40,393 bases of DNA from positions 1-40,393 of the forward strand of contig CAIMSU010000153.1 of NCBI GenBank assembly GCA_903844155.1. The letters are read 5' to 3'. The DNA is from an uncultured Pseudomonadota bacterium. Its GTDB lineage: Bacteria; Myxococcota_A; UBA796; SXON01. Shown here piece after piece: positions 31,844 to 40,272 of this stretch. The notes under the pieces are model-generated. The model saw only the letters and a list, made by a program, of their open reading frames with translations, did no database searches and was not told the DNA's origin. A program made the translations under genes and the position numbers. Position 1 is the first letter of the stretch. The number at the start of each line of letters is the position of its first letter.

Positions 31844-32869
31844 GTGCGCGACGACCTCGGCCCCCTCCTCGATCCCTGGGACTTTGCGCTCCCCGACGCG
31901 CAGATCGCCCGTGTACCCGCGGTGATTCGCGACCAGAGCCGCCTCTACGCGGTCACGCCGGCCACGAGCGGCCCCGCAGGCATTTTTGCCGACATCCTCG
32001 CCCGTTTTCGGCCGGGCGACGTGCTCGTCCTCAACGACGTCACGGTCATGCGTGCGCGGCTGCGTGCTCGGCGGGCGACGGGTGGGGCGGTCGAGGTCGT
32101 GGTGTCCGGGCCGGCGGGTGAGGGGACGTTCCATGCCTTTGTTTCTCCCTCGCGACGGCTCTCGGTCGGCGAGCGGCTCGTCTGCGGCGATGGCGAGATG
32201 GTTCTGGTCAAACGGCATGAAGACGGTACGTGGACGGTGTTGCCGGTGCCGGATCTGGCGACCCTGACCGCGTCCGCAGGCGAGGTCCCGCTCCCGCCCT
32301 ACCTGGGCCGAGCGCCCGTCGCCGACGACGTCGCCCGGTACCAGACCGTCTACGCGCGTGAAGGCGAGCTCCGCGCGTCTGCCGCGCCAACGGCGGGGCT
32401 GCATTTCACGCCCGAACTCCTGGCGATGATCGAGGCGAAGGGCGTCGAGGTCCACCGCGTTGCACTCGAGGTGGGCGCGGGGACGTTCAAGCCGTTGGAC
32501 CGGCGGGCGTGGGTGACGGGAAAGCTACATACCGAGCGCTTCTACCTGCCTTTGTACACGTTCGAGGCCGTCTCTCGCGCGCGCATGGACGGAAGACGGG
32601 TGATCGCCGTTGGGACCACGTCGCTGAGAGTCCTCGAGACCGATCCGAAGCCCGGAGCGGGCAGCACGGACCTGTTCATCCGACCCGGCTTCGAATTCGA
32701 GGCGGTGGACGTGCTGATCACCAACTTTCACCTCCCGCGCTCGAGCCTCCTCATGCTCGTCACCACGTTCGGCGGCCACGATCGCGTGATGTCCGCTTAC
32801 AACGACGCGATCGCCGAGGGCTTCCGCTTCTACAGCTACGGCGACGCGATGTGGGTGGAGCGCGGGTGA
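31844..32869 (+). CDS. queA: SAM:tRNA ribosyltransferase-isomerase QueA
   Basis: A 341-aa enzyme that transfers and rearranges the ribosyl part of S-adenosylmethionine onto the queuosine precursor in tRNA, a late step of queuosine synthesis in the cytoplasm. Family blocks are complete: DPWDFALPDAQIARVPA, DVLVLNDVTVMRARL, VPLPPYLGRAP, RYQTVYAREGELRASAAPTAGLHFT, HRVALEVGAGTFKPL, HTERFYLPLYTFE, VIAVGTTSLRVLET, TDLFIRPGFEFEAVDVLITNFHLPRSSLLMLV and NDAIAEGFRFYSYGDAM, split here for length. Length matches the family (~345-355). The start is GTG 31844, since no ATG precedes the conserved region. Its promoter lies in the 129-bp divergent region shared with the S1-domain gene. Confidence 0.95.
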   Translation: MRDDLGPLLDPWDFALPDAQIARVPAVIRDQSRLYAVTPATSGPAGIFADILARFRPGDVLVLNDVTVMRARLRARRATGGAVEVVVSGPAGEGTFHAFVSPSRRLSVGERLVCGDGEMVLVKRHEDGTWTVLPVPDLATLTASAGEVPLPPYLGRAPVADDVARYQTVYAREGELRASAAPTAGLHFTPELLAMIEAKGVEVHRVALEVGAGTFKPLDRRAWVTGKLHTERFYLPLYTFEAVSRARMDGRRVIAVGTTSLRVLETDPKPGAGSTDLFIRPGFEFEAVDVLITNFHLPRSSLLMLVTTFGGHDRVMSAYNDAIAEGFRFYSYGDAMWVERG

Positions 32870-32883
32870 ATTACGAAGGGCGG

Positions 32884-33435
32884 ATGCGCCTGCACACCCT
32901 CCTCCTCCCCGCGCTCCTCGGACTTTACGGCTGTGACGGCGGGATGAAGGTCGTCGTCCCCGACTCCGGCCCGCCGCTCGACTCAGCCGGCTGCCCGACC
33001 GCCGGCAACGGTGATCTGGACGTCGTGGGATTGAGCGTCGGCGGCCTCGTCCTTCCGCAGTATTATTCGGCGGTCTCGGCCGTCCTTGGCGCCGGCTCCT
33101 GCTCCACGGCCACCAACAAGTCCACGTGCGTGTGGGCCGCTGTCGGACAGACCTGGACCTTCACCGACTGCGACGAGGACGGCGTTCCCGACGCGCAAGG
33201 GGTCTGCGACATCCCCAACCAGGACGCGCGGCTCGTCCCGCCCTACAACGGCCGGACGGCGGACGGCCTCGGGCTTGGCGTCTCGCCCGCGTGTTGGGAG
33301 TCCGCGCTTGGGACCCCGACGAGCACACCGGGAAACAGTGACGTTTGGACGTGGAATACGTCAATGGGCGTGAGCGTCGGATTTTCCGGCAGCGGTGCAG
33401 AGACCATCGATCTCGGCTGGGCGATGGACGGGTGA
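32884..33435 (+). CDS. Small lipoprotein of unknown function
   Basis: A 183-aa lipoprotein: LHTLLLPALLGLYGC is a signal peptide with a lipobox ending at Cys17, and a Gly/Asp-rich region follows. The mature part is rich in Cys, Gly, Ser, Thr and Asp, with eukaryote-like calcium-type turn DCDEDGVPDAQGVCD, and ends in strand-like GVSVGFSGSGAETIDLGW. I recognise no family. GAAGGG just upstream favours ATG 32884; a GTG at 32866 would overlap the queA stop by 4 nt and add six residues. It follows queA closely and is likely transcribed with it. Confidence 0.65.
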   Translation: MRLHTLLLPALLGLYGCDGGMKVVVPDSGPPLDSAGCPTAGNGDLDVVGLSVGGLVLPQYYSAVSAVLGAGSCSTATNKSTCVWAAVGQTWTFTDCDEDGVPDAQGVCDIPNQDARLVPPYNGRTADGLGLGVSPACWESALGTPTSTPGNSDVWTWNTSMGVSVGFSGSGAETIDLGWAMDG

Positions 33436-33531
33436 GGCGACCACGGAGCACGGTCAAGGCGCCATGACAGGCCTAGACCCCTTTGGGCCACGTCAGCGGC
33501 GGGCTTGATCGAGGTCCTCGCGCCGCCCGCG

Positions 33532-35034
33532 TCAGTACAGGTACGCCTTCCCCGAAAATGCCCCGCCGTCGTCATTGTAGATCGCGCCGACAAGCAGGTT
33601 GTCCCTGCCATCCCCGTCCACGTCCGAGCCTGAGGCCATCGCGTGCCCGTAGGCGTCCGCGACCTGCTCGCCCGTCAGAATTCGCGCGGCGTCCGCGAGC
33701 GACTGGGAACCGTCGCCAAACGGGCCGAATTCGATGTAGGCCGTACCGGAGCTGTCGCCAGCGCGGTCGTTGGCCGGCGCGCCGATGATCACGTCGATGT
33801 GGCCGTCACCGTCGATGTCCCCGGCGGTCGCGGCGTAGCCGGCCTGATCGTCGGTCGCCTCGCCAGTGAAGGCCGTCAGCTCGTCGCCAAGGGAACGGGA
33901 CTCGTTCGGCGGCCCGGCCACACCACCGTGGACGAGGATCAACGTGCCATTGTTCAGGCCATCTGCGGAGATGAACAGGTCCGCGTAGCCGTCCGCGTCC
34001 ACGTCGCCCGGGGCGAGGACGGGGCTCCCGGCGTAGCTGTATTGTTGCGGTCCGATGAGGGAAAGATCGGCGTCGGTGATGTAGTGCTGCTCGTCCGAGA
34101 CCGGTCCGTAGTAGACCACGACCTTCCCTGTCGACGGCCCCTGCTCGTCGGCGCCGCTCGCACCCAGCGCGATGTCGGGAATGCCGTCGCCATCGATGTC
34201 GCCCGGCATCGTGACGGCATTGCCGACCGCGTCGCCACCGCCGTACCCGCCGTGGGGAGGCGGTGGCGTGGCTGGGGGCGTGATCGGCAGACCCAGGAAT
34301 TGCGTCGTGCAACTGGACAATTCCTGCTCGCCGACGATGGGCCCGGGGCACAGGTAGGCCTTCCCACCGCCCGCCCCACCCGCGTCGTTGCCGCTTGCCC
34401 CGACGATGTAGTCGTCAACTCCGTCGCCCGTCAGGTCCATCCCGCCCGTCACGGCAACCCCGGCGTAGTCGCTGCTGTATTCGCCGAGGAGGCTGCCGGT
34501 GGCGGCGTCCGCGAACTGAATCTCGGCCGGGCCCGAGAGGTCGGCACCCGGCAGGATCCACGCGCGTCCGGCGTTGCTGCCGTTGGTGCCGTCGCCGATC
34601 GCGCCGACGATCAGGTCCTCGCGACCGTCGCCGTCCACGTCGCCCGCACCGTGGATGTCGTAGCCCGAGAAGTCGTAAGAACCAGCACCCTTCCAGCACA
34701 ATTCAGCCGTGTCCAGCGTCCGCCGCTCATCCCCCGCGAGCAGGAGCGCGCCCGAGTACGCGCACACCCGATTCCCGTAGTACGCCGCGACGACCACGTC
34801 GGGAACGCCGTCCCCATCGAGATCGCCGGGCAGCGCGACCGCGTTGCCGGCCGCGTCGGAGGGGCCGCCCACGAAGTCGTAGACGGTCGAGGCGCTCCCG
34901 GTGTCGCCGCTGTCCCCGACTTGCGAGTCGGCCGAGTCGGACGCGGTGGAGTCGGTGACGGGCGCGCTGTCCGAGGACGAGTCTGGCGTCGCGGGGCAAC
35001 CGAGCAGGAGAAAGAGGCTTGGGACCAGGGTCAT
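33532..35034 (-). CDS. FG-GAP/integrin-repeat lipoprotein
   Basis: A 500-aa lipoprotein: LVPSLFLLLGC is the signal peptide and lipobox, then a Ser/Asp/Thr/Gly linker (DSSSDSAPVTDSTASDSADS, QVGDSGDTGSAS) of the type common in Myxococcota. About seven FG-GAP repeats with calcium-binding D-x-D-G-D turns follow: DLDGDGVPDVVVAAYY, DVDGDGREDLIVGAIG, DLTGDGVDDYIVGASG, DIDGDGIPDIALGASG, DVDADGYADLFISADG, DIDGDGHIDVIIGAPAN and DVDGDGRDNLLVGAIYN. The fold should be an alpha-integrin-like beta-propeller at the cell surface or in the periplasm, probably for adhesion or ligand binding. It is the last gene of the six-gene overlapping chain; ATG 35034 overlaps the preceding stop by 4 nt. Confidence 0.85.
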   Translation of the reverse strand: MTLVPSLFLLLGCPATPDSSSDSAPVTDSTASDSADSQVGDSGDTGSASTVYDFVGGPSDAAGNAVALPGDLDGDGVPDVVVAAYYGNRVCAYSGALLLAGDERRTLDTAELCWKGAGSYDFSGYDIHGAGDVDGDGREDLIVGAIGDGTNGSNAGRAWILPGADLSGPAEIQFADAATGSLLGEYSSDYAGVAVTGGMDLTGDGVDDYIVGASGNDAGGAGGGKAYLCPGPIVGEQELSSCTTQFLGLPITPPATPPPPHGGYGGGDAVGNAVTMPGDIDGDGIPDIALGASGADEQGPSTGKVVVYYGPVSDEQHYITDADLSLIGPQQYSYAGSPVLAPGDVDADGYADLFISADGLNNGTLILVHGGVAGPPNESRSLGDELTAFTGEATDDQAGYAATAGDIDGDGHIDVIIGAPANDRAGDSSGTAYIEFGPFGDGSQSLADAARILTGEQVADAYGHAMASGSDVDGDGRDNLLVGAIYNDDGGAFSGKAYLY

Positions 35035-35849
35035 ACGGGCTCCGCGCGCGCGAGGAGTTGCTCGACGACGTCGCGGTCCGGCGCCGAAGGTTCAAGAACA
35101 AGATACCGCCGAAGATCGCGCGCCGCCTCGGTCGGACGCCGGAGGTGCAGCAGCAGGAGCGCCCGGTCGCGAACCACGCCCGACTGCTCGCGGCCAACGA
35201 GCAGCATCCGGTCGATCGCGGCCAGGGCGTGCTCGTGATCGTCCTCGTCGATCCAGAAGTTCTTCAGGTTGGTGAGCATCCGCAGGATGAGCGGGCGCGT
35301 CGGCGTGGGCTCCAACGCGCGACGCGCCGCGTCGGCGTCCCCCGGTCGGACCGAGGGGAGGCGCTCCATCAACTCCCGCGCATCCCGGACTCGCCCCCGG
35401 TGAAAGGGATCAAGGTACATCCTCGCGCCTGGCCGGTCCAGGCCAACGAGGAAATGCCCGGGGAAGCCGATGCCGACGAGCGGAACGCCAATCCGCTCCC
35501 CGATCAGCATCCACACGACACCGAGCGCGATGGGCAGGCCTCGCCGGGTGCGCAGGACGTCGTCGAGGAAGGAGGACTCGGCGCGCGCGTAGACGGCTGG
35601 GTCGCCGTGAAATCCGAGCGTGCCGCCGAGGGCCGAGCCGAGCTGCGCGGCGAGCCGATCGGGCGCGGCCGACGGGGTCACGTCGTCGCGGACCTGCTCG
35701 GCGAGGCGATCCAATTCCGCGGAGACAGCGGCGGAGTCGAGGTCGGGGTTGCCGAGCGAGGCGACGCCGATGGCGAGCGCTTCGAGGTCGAGCACCTCGT
35801 CCGGGGCGGTGGCGGCGAGGGCAAAGCGCGCCGCAGACGAGAGCTTCAC
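35031..35849 (-). CDS. SirB1/transglutaminase-like protein with TPR-type tail
   Basis: A 272-aa cytoplasmic protein. Residues ~60-170 carry the SirB1/transglutaminase-like core: SSFLDDVLRTRRGLPIALGV, VWMLIGERIGVPLVGIGFPG, HFLVGLDRPGARMYLDPFHRG. The tail (RPLILRMLTNLKNFWIDEDD, HEHALAAIDRMLLVG, DRALLLLHLRRPTEAARDL, RRYLVLEPSAPD) looks like TPR-type helical repeats, the usual companion of this core. The family has no well-defined biochemical role. GTG 35849 overlaps the stop of the upstream propeller gene, and its own stop overlaps the FG-GAP lipoprotein start (ATGA), so it sits in the middle of the coupled chain. Confidence 0.85.
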   Translation of the reverse strand: MKLSSAARFALAATAPDEVLDLEALAIGVASLGNPDLDSAAVSAELDRLAEQVRDDVTPSAAPDRLAAQLGSALGGTLGFHGDPAVYARAESSFLDDVLRTRRGLPIALGVVWMLIGERIGVPLVGIGFPGHFLVGLDRPGARMYLDPFHRGRVRDARELMERLPSVRPGDADAARRALEPTPTRPLILRMLTNLKNFWIDEDDHEHALAAIDRMLLVGREQSGVVRDRALLLLHLRRPTEAARDLRRYLVLEPSAPDRDVVEQLLARAEPV

Positions 35850-37309
35850 GCCGAGGCGCTCGGGGCGGGCGCAAACGTGGCGAAGGTGCCGCGGCCAACT
35901 TCGATCGGGCTCGCGGCGAGGTCCACCAGCGAGCGCACCCAGACGCGGGGAGGGGCCGAGAGGTCCGCCTGGCCGTCGCCCGCGGGGTAGCCGGACCAGG
36001 TGACCCAGGCGCCGTCTGCGCTGACGAGAGGGTGGCTGTCGAGGAACTGGTCGAAGAAGTGGAGCCAGAAGAAGAGGTCCCGCGTCGGCCAGAACGTGCC
36101 GAGCACGTGCTCCGCGCCGCTCACCGCGTCCACCCGGACCACGGACATGCAGTTGGCGGGCGCATCGACCCGGAAGACCACGAGGGCCGCGCCGCCGGGC
36201 ACCCACGTGTACGCGAGCAACGGCGCCTCGGACAGCCGCCGAACGCTCGGGCCGTCCACCGCGCCGACATCGATCACATCGATCCCATGGTAAGGCGCGC
36301 CTTCACCGCCGCTCGCCCAGCTCAGGGCCGCCTTCCGATCCGGCCCCGCCGCGAGCGCGATCAGGCCCGGCCGGGCGGTGATCTCCTCCTCGTCCTCCCC
36401 CAGCAGATCGCAGCTCACGAGCATCGACGAGGCAACCCTTCGCCTCGGCACGATCGGGCCAGTGCGTTCGACACCGCCATCGTCCTCGTCTTCGTCGTCC
36501 TCGTCGTCCCCGCCGGCATCCTCAAGCTCGGCCAGCGCGTCGACGTTCACGCCCGGGAGCAGGCCTCCGGCATCCTCCTCGTCCTCGCCGACCTCGTCCA
36601 CAAGGCTCGCGAGCAAAGCCGCTTCTCCTGCGTCAGCCTGATCATCGTCCTCATCGTCGCTCGCCGTTGCAGCCTCCTCCGCCAGCTCCGCGACGGCTTG
36701 CTCCAACGACGACTGGCGCACAGCGATGAAGGTCCGCCCGCCGCAAAACACGGGTGCGCAGAAGCTTCCAGGGGTGCGCGCGTACAGGCGATCCTCGTCC
36801 TCCCCCATCGGATCGCGGATCAGCAAGGAGCCACCTGCCTTTCCGCGCTCGCCGTGGTGCACCCAGAGGCGGCTGCCGTCCGGGGTCCAGTTGAAGAACA
36901 GCGGCACGCCCTGGGCGAGGTCCTTCACGACCCCCAGCCGATCCGCCTGGATCAGCCCGAGGCGCAGGTCCGAGTCCACCTGGGTGAGCACGCAGATGGC
37001 GGTGCCAGCCGGATGCCACTGCAGGTAAAGCGGGGCCGCGTCCGGCAGATCGGCCCATTCGGTCTGGCGCAGGCCGTCGATCGAGGTGGTGACGACGCGC
37101 GCGGGGCCCGACTCATCGTCGCGCGCCACGACCGCAAAAGCGGCGATCCACTGCCCATCTGGCGACCACGTCGGCCAGCTCCAGCCCTCGGCCGGCGCTG
37201 CCCGCAGCATGAAGCTGGGCGGGGACGTCAGGTGGACGGTCGTCGGCCCCGTCTCCCAGTCGGAGACGAGGTGGAGCTGACGGTCGATGCCGACATAGAC
37301 GAGCTTCAC
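35846..37309 (-). CDS. Cytoplasmic TolB/WD40-like propeller with acidic insert
   Basis: A 487-aa protein without a signal peptide. The beta-propeller character is clear from blades such as WSWPTWSPDGQWIAAFAVVA, LYLQWHPAGTAICVLTQV, LFFNWTPDGSRLWVHHGER and LLAYTWVPGGAALVVFRV, all of the TolB/DPP-IV repeat type. At about residues 218-282 there is an acidic, disordered insertion (DDEDDDQADAGEAA, DDEDDEDEDDGG). TolB-like propellers are normally periplasmic; a cytoplasmic one in a regulator-led operon may serve as a sensor or scaffold. Both ends use 4-nt GTGA overlaps (with the membrane protein before it and the SirB1-like gene after it). Confidence 0.82.
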   Translation of the reverse strand: MKLVYVGIDRQLHLVSDWETGPTTVHLTSPPSFMLRAAPAEGWSWPTWSPDGQWIAAFAVVARDDESGPARVVTTSIDGLRQTEWADLPDAAPLYLQWHPAGTAICVLTQVDSDLRLGLIQADRLGVVKDLAQGVPLFFNWTPDGSRLWVHHGERGKAGGSLLIRDPMGEDEDRLYARTPGSFCAPVFCGGRTFIAVRQSSLEQAVAELAEEAATASDDEDDDQADAGEAALLASLVDEVGEDEEDAGGLLPGVNVDALAELEDAGGDDEDDEDEDDGGVERTGPIVPRRRVASSMLVSCDLLGEDEEEITARPGLIALAAGPDRKAALSWASGGEGAPYHGIDVIDVGAVDGPSVRRLSEAPLLAYTWVPGGAALVVFRVDAPANCMSVVRVDAVSGAEHVLGTFWPTRDLFFWLHFFDQFLDSHPLVSADGAWVTWSGYPAGDGQADLSAPPRVWVRSLVDLAASPIEVGRGTFATFAPAPSASA

Positions 37310-37710
37310 CCGAACACGCCGGCGAGGTGGTAGAGCCACAGGACCGCGAGCGACGCGAGGATCGGGAAGACGAAAGCGGATTTTGGCGACGCATGCACCT
37401 CGGCCAGCTCCTCGGCCCGGAGCCGGCGCTCGTCCGCCAATTCCTCGGCGAACCGGCTGGGCAGCCCGCGCTCGGCGTCAAGCTCGCGCATCGCGTGGAC
37501 AGCCGTGTCGTTGTTGGTGCCGAACGCTCCGAGCGGCAGACCGACCGCACCGAGGCACGCGATCAGGTAGCCGAGGGGCGCGTGCCCGGTGACGACACGC
37601 CCGACGACGAGGACAACCCCAGGCGCTGAAGCGAGGAACAGCCCCACGCCGACCCAGCGTAGATTTGCGTGCCGCTGCAGGCGATCGAGCAGGAGGGCCG
37701 AGGCGCTCAC
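37306..37710 (-). CDS. Small three-helix membrane protein
   Basis: A 134-aa protein of unknown family. Two N-terminal hydrophobic helices (WVGVGLFLASAPGVVLVVGR and PLGYLIACLGAVGLPLGAFG), a charged helical middle (LADERRLRAEELAEVHA), and a C-terminal helix (FVFPILASLAVLWLYHLAGVF). Reading starts at GTG 37710, overlapping the TetR stop by 4 nt, and the stop overlaps the propeller start. It could anchor or signal to the cytoplasmic propeller, but that is inference. Confidence 0.75.
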   Translation of the reverse strand: MSASALLLDRLQRHANLRWVGVGLFLASAPGVVLVVGRVVTGHAPLGYLIACLGAVGLPLGAFGTNNDTAVHAMRELDAERGLPSRFAEELADERRLRAEELAEVHASPKSAFVFPILASLAVLWLYHLAGVFG

Positions 37711-38306
37711 GTCCGACCGGGGAGCAGGCCGAACAGCAGGAGGCGGATGCCGTCGCTCGTCAGCCGTTCCACGTCGGGACGCGCCCCAACCGCGCTCTGA
37801 CCCGCGAGGCCGTCGATGATCGCCTTCATCATCTGCGCGACGGCGAGCGGATCGTACACGGCGAAGCTGCCCTCATCCATCCCCTGCTTCACCACCGCGG
37901 CGATGCGGTCCACGAACCGCTGGTGGGTGGCGTTGACCCGCTTGCGGATCCCTTCGTCGCGAATCGCCATCTCGCTCATCAAGAGGAAGAACCGTGGGGG
38001 CGTCTTCAGTCCGGCGAAATAATCCAGGTACTTCTTGCCGAGATCGATGAGCTTGATCTCGGCAGGCCGCAGGTCCTTGTCGGCCTCCTCCAGAAAGCTC
38101 ACGGTGATCGCGTGCTCCTCATCGACGAGCGCATCGAAGATCGCCCGCTTGGAGTCAAAATAGAAGTAGACCGCGCCTTTTGAGAGGTGCGCGCGCTTGG
38201 CGACGTCCTCCACGCGCGCGGCCAGGTAGCCGGACTCGATGAAAACGGATCGCGCCGCCCGGAGGATCTGGGCGCGGCGTTCGGCCTCGGACTGGTGACG
38301 CGTCAC
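37707..38306 (-). CDS. TetR-family transcriptional regulator
   Basis: A 199-aa regulator. The DNA-binding part is residues ~5-55: RRAQILRAARSVFIESGYLA, ARVEDVAKRAHLSKGAVYFY, FDSKRAIFDALVDE, the textbook TetR helix-turn-helix. The C-terminal part is a helical ligand-binding and dimerisation domain (FFLLMSEMAIRDEGIRKRVN, VAQMMKAIIDGLAG), resembling the AcrR-like C-terminal class. The start is GTG 38306, because the family N-terminus begins there and because GTG overlaps the stop of the upstream response regulator by 4 nt. Ligand unknown. It may regulate the operon that contains it. Confidence 0.9.
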   Translation of the reverse strand: MTRHQSEAERRAQILRAARSVFIESGYLAARVEDVAKRAHLSKGAVYFYFDSKRAIFDALVDEEHAITVSFLEEADKDLRPAEIKLIDLGKKYLDYFAGLKTPPRFFLLMSEMAIRDEGIRKRVNATHQRFVDRIAAVVKQGMDEGSFAVYDPLAVAQMMKAIIDGLAGQSAVGARPDVERLTSDGIRLLLFGLLPGRT

Positions 38307-39016
38307 GGGCCGAGCGTATCCCGGCCCTCGGCCCGGAAGCGATACCCCATGCCACGGGCGGTGAGGAAGTGCGCAGGATTGTCGACGTCGTCGAGCTTCT
38401 GGCGGAGCCGGGTGATGAAGTTGTCGACTGTCCGCTCGGTCCCGAAGTAGTTCTCGCCCCACACGGCGTCCAGGATCGCCTGTCTGGTGACGACACGACC
38501 CTCGCGCGAGGCCAGGAATTCCAGCAGCTTGATCTCCCGCGCGGTCGTCTCGACCAGCGCACCCGCACGCCGGATCTCCCCTGAGGTGAAGTCCGCCTCG
38601 ACGTCCCCGAAGCGCAAGACGCGGGTGGGCTCGGCACCCTTGACGCGCCGCAGCAGGGCCTTGATGCGCGCCAGCAGCTCGTGCAGGCCAAAGGGCTTGG
38701 CGATGTAGTCGTCAGCGCCAAGATCGAGCCCCTTGACCTTGTCCATCTCCGCACCTCTCGCGGAGAGCATGAGGATTGGCAACGTCGCCGACTGTCGGCG
38801 TAGCTCCTTGCAGACATCGTAGCCGGAGAGGACGGGGAGCATGACGTCGAGCAGGACGAGGTCGGGCTTCCATGCGGCGGCGGTCTTCAGGCCGGACGCG
38901 CCGTCCGGCTCGACCTTGACCTGGTAGCCCTCGAGCTTGAGGTTCAGCTCCAGGCCGCGCTGGATCGAAGGGTCGTCCTCGATGAGCAGGATGCGTTCGG
39001 AGAGCGTGTTGGGCAC
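38303..39016 (-). CDS. OmpR/PhoB-family response regulator (orphan)
   Basis: A 237-aa response regulator. The receiver domain (residues ~8-120) has the acidic pair IEDDP at 13-14, the phospho-acceptor Asp57 in LVLLDVMLP and Lys107 in IAKPFG. The C-terminal winged helix (about 140-232) shows TAREIKLLEFLASREGRVVT, LDAVWGENYFGTERTVDNFI, TRLRQKLDDVDNPAHFLTAR and GMGYRF, all OmpR/PhoB-type. No histidine kinase gene is adjacent, so it is an orphan within this window. It heads the six-gene overlapping chain and could control it. GTG 39016 is the start; the gene is divergent from rlmN with 73 bp between them. Confidence 0.93.
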   Translation of the reverse strand: MPNTLSERILLIEDDPSIQRGLELNLKLEGYQVKVEPDGASGLKTAAAWKPDLVLLDVMLPVLSGYDVCKELRRQSATLPILMLSARGAEMDKVKGLDLGADDYIAKPFGLHELLARIKALLRRVKGAEPTRVLRFGDVEADFTSGEIRRAGALVETTAREIKLLEFLASREGRVVTRQAILDAVWGENYFGTERTVDNFITRLRQKLDDVDNPAHFLTARGMGYRFRAEGRDTLGP

Positions 39017-39089
39017 GTTGGGGGCTTATCTCCCGCGCCGTGCGAGCGTGCGCCCGAACACCGCGATGGCGGGCGGGTTATCAGCCCGA

Positions 39090-40232
39090 ATGCCGCGCTT
39101 CGCCGACCCAGACGGTCGGGTCGACATCAAGAGCCTCTCTTTTGACGAGCTCACCGCCGACCTCGTTGCCCTCGGCTCGCAGAAGTTCCGCGCCTTGCAG
39201 GTCTGGAAGTGGCTGTGGCAGAAGAAGGTGCGCGATTTTGCGGACATGACGAACGTGTCCAAGGAGTGGCGCGCAAAGCTCGCCGAGCACTTCGTCATCT
39301 ACGAGCTCACGCCCGTCGGCGTGCTCACGAGCGTGGACGGCACGCGCAAGTTCCTCTGGCACACGCGCGAGGGCCAGCAGATCGAGAGCGTGCTGATCCC
39401 CGAGATCGTGGACCCGGAAGAGGGCGGCGGGCGGCTCACGTTGTGCGTCTCGACCCAGGTCGGCTGTGCGATGGCGTGCACGTTCTGCCTCACGGGGGAC
39501 CTTGGCCTCAAACGCCACCTCAAACCATCCGAGATCATCAACCAGCCCGTCCAGATCGCGCGCATCCTCCCTGAAGGCGAGCGCATCACCAACGTCGTGA
39601 TGATGGGGATGGGCGAGCCGCTCCACAACTACGACAACCTCGTCGCCGCGCTGCGCGTGTACCTCGACGAGCACGGGCTCGGCCTCTCGCACCGCCGCGT
39701 GACGGTCTCGACGGTCGGCCTCGTGCCGGCCATGCGCAAGCTGACGGAGGAGCTACCCGTCAACCTCGCGGTGAGCCTCAACGCGTCGACCGAGGAACAA
39801 CGCCTGAAGGTCATGCCGATCACGAAGAAGTGGTCGATGGCGGAGCTGCTCCAGACGTGCCGGGATCTGCCCGTGCACCACCACAAGCGCATCACGTTTG
39901 AGTACGTGATGATGGCCGGGTTCAACGACTCAATCGAGGACGCCGCGCGCATCGTCAAGCTGATGCGGGGCATCCGGTCAAAAGTGAACTTGATCCCGTA
40001 CAACGAGAACCCCTCGCGGGACATCCGACGGCCGGGGCAGGAGGTCGCGAAGGCGTTCCAGCACCACCTCGTCACCCGCGGTGTGCAATGCAGCATTCGC
40101 GCGACCCGCGGCAAGGACATCTCGGCGGCCTGCGGGCAGCTTGGGAAGGCGGATCCGAGCACGGTCGCCATCTTCGGACCGGCCGTGCTGCCGAATCCCG
40201 CGCTGGCCGACGGTGCACTCCCGGTGGACTGA
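39090..40232 (+). CDS. rlmN: 23S rRNA/tRNA adenine-C2 methyltransferase RlmN
   Basis: A 380-aa radical SAM enzyme that methylates adenosine 2503 of 23S rRNA and adenosine 37 of some tRNAs. The iron-sulfur motif is Cys126-x3-Cys130-x2-Cys133 (CAMACTFC). Cys348 in KDISAACGQLG and Cys119 in LTLCVSTQVG are the likely methyl-accepting and catalytic cysteines. Typical blocks are present: KFRALQVWKWLWQKKVRDF, TNVVMMGMGEPLHNYDNL, LAVSLNASTEEQR and VNLIPYNENP. Length matches the family. ATG 39090 is chosen over ATG 39066 because the family-like part starts soon after; no clear ribosome site supports either. Confidence 0.95.
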   Translation: MPRFADPDGRVDIKSLSFDELTADLVALGSQKFRALQVWKWLWQKKVRDFADMTNVSKEWRAKLAEHFVIYELTPVGVLTSVDGTRKFLWHTREGQQIESVLIPEIVDPEEGGGRLTLCVSTQVGCAMACTFCLTGDLGLKRHLKPSEIINQPVQIARILPEGERITNVVMMGMGEPLHNYDNLVAALRVYLDEHGLGLSHRRVTVSTVGLVPAMRKLTEELPVNLAVSLNASTEEQRLKVMPITKKWSMAELLQTCRDLPVHHHKRITFEYVMMAGFNDSIEDAARIVKLMRGIRSKVNLIPYNENPSRDIRRPGQEVAKAFQHHLVTRGVQCSIRATRGKDISAACGQLGKADPSTVAIFGPAVLPNPALADGALPVD

Positions 40233-40272
40233 GGCCGTCGCGGGAGCGTCGGTAACGCTATGATGGCCCCAT

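Noticed and set aside
36032-37333. A 433-codon plus-strand frame antisense to the propeller gene
   Set aside because: Composition is Arg/Ala/Pro/His-rich with no motif; the opposite strand has clear propeller blades and 4-nt overlaps on both sides.
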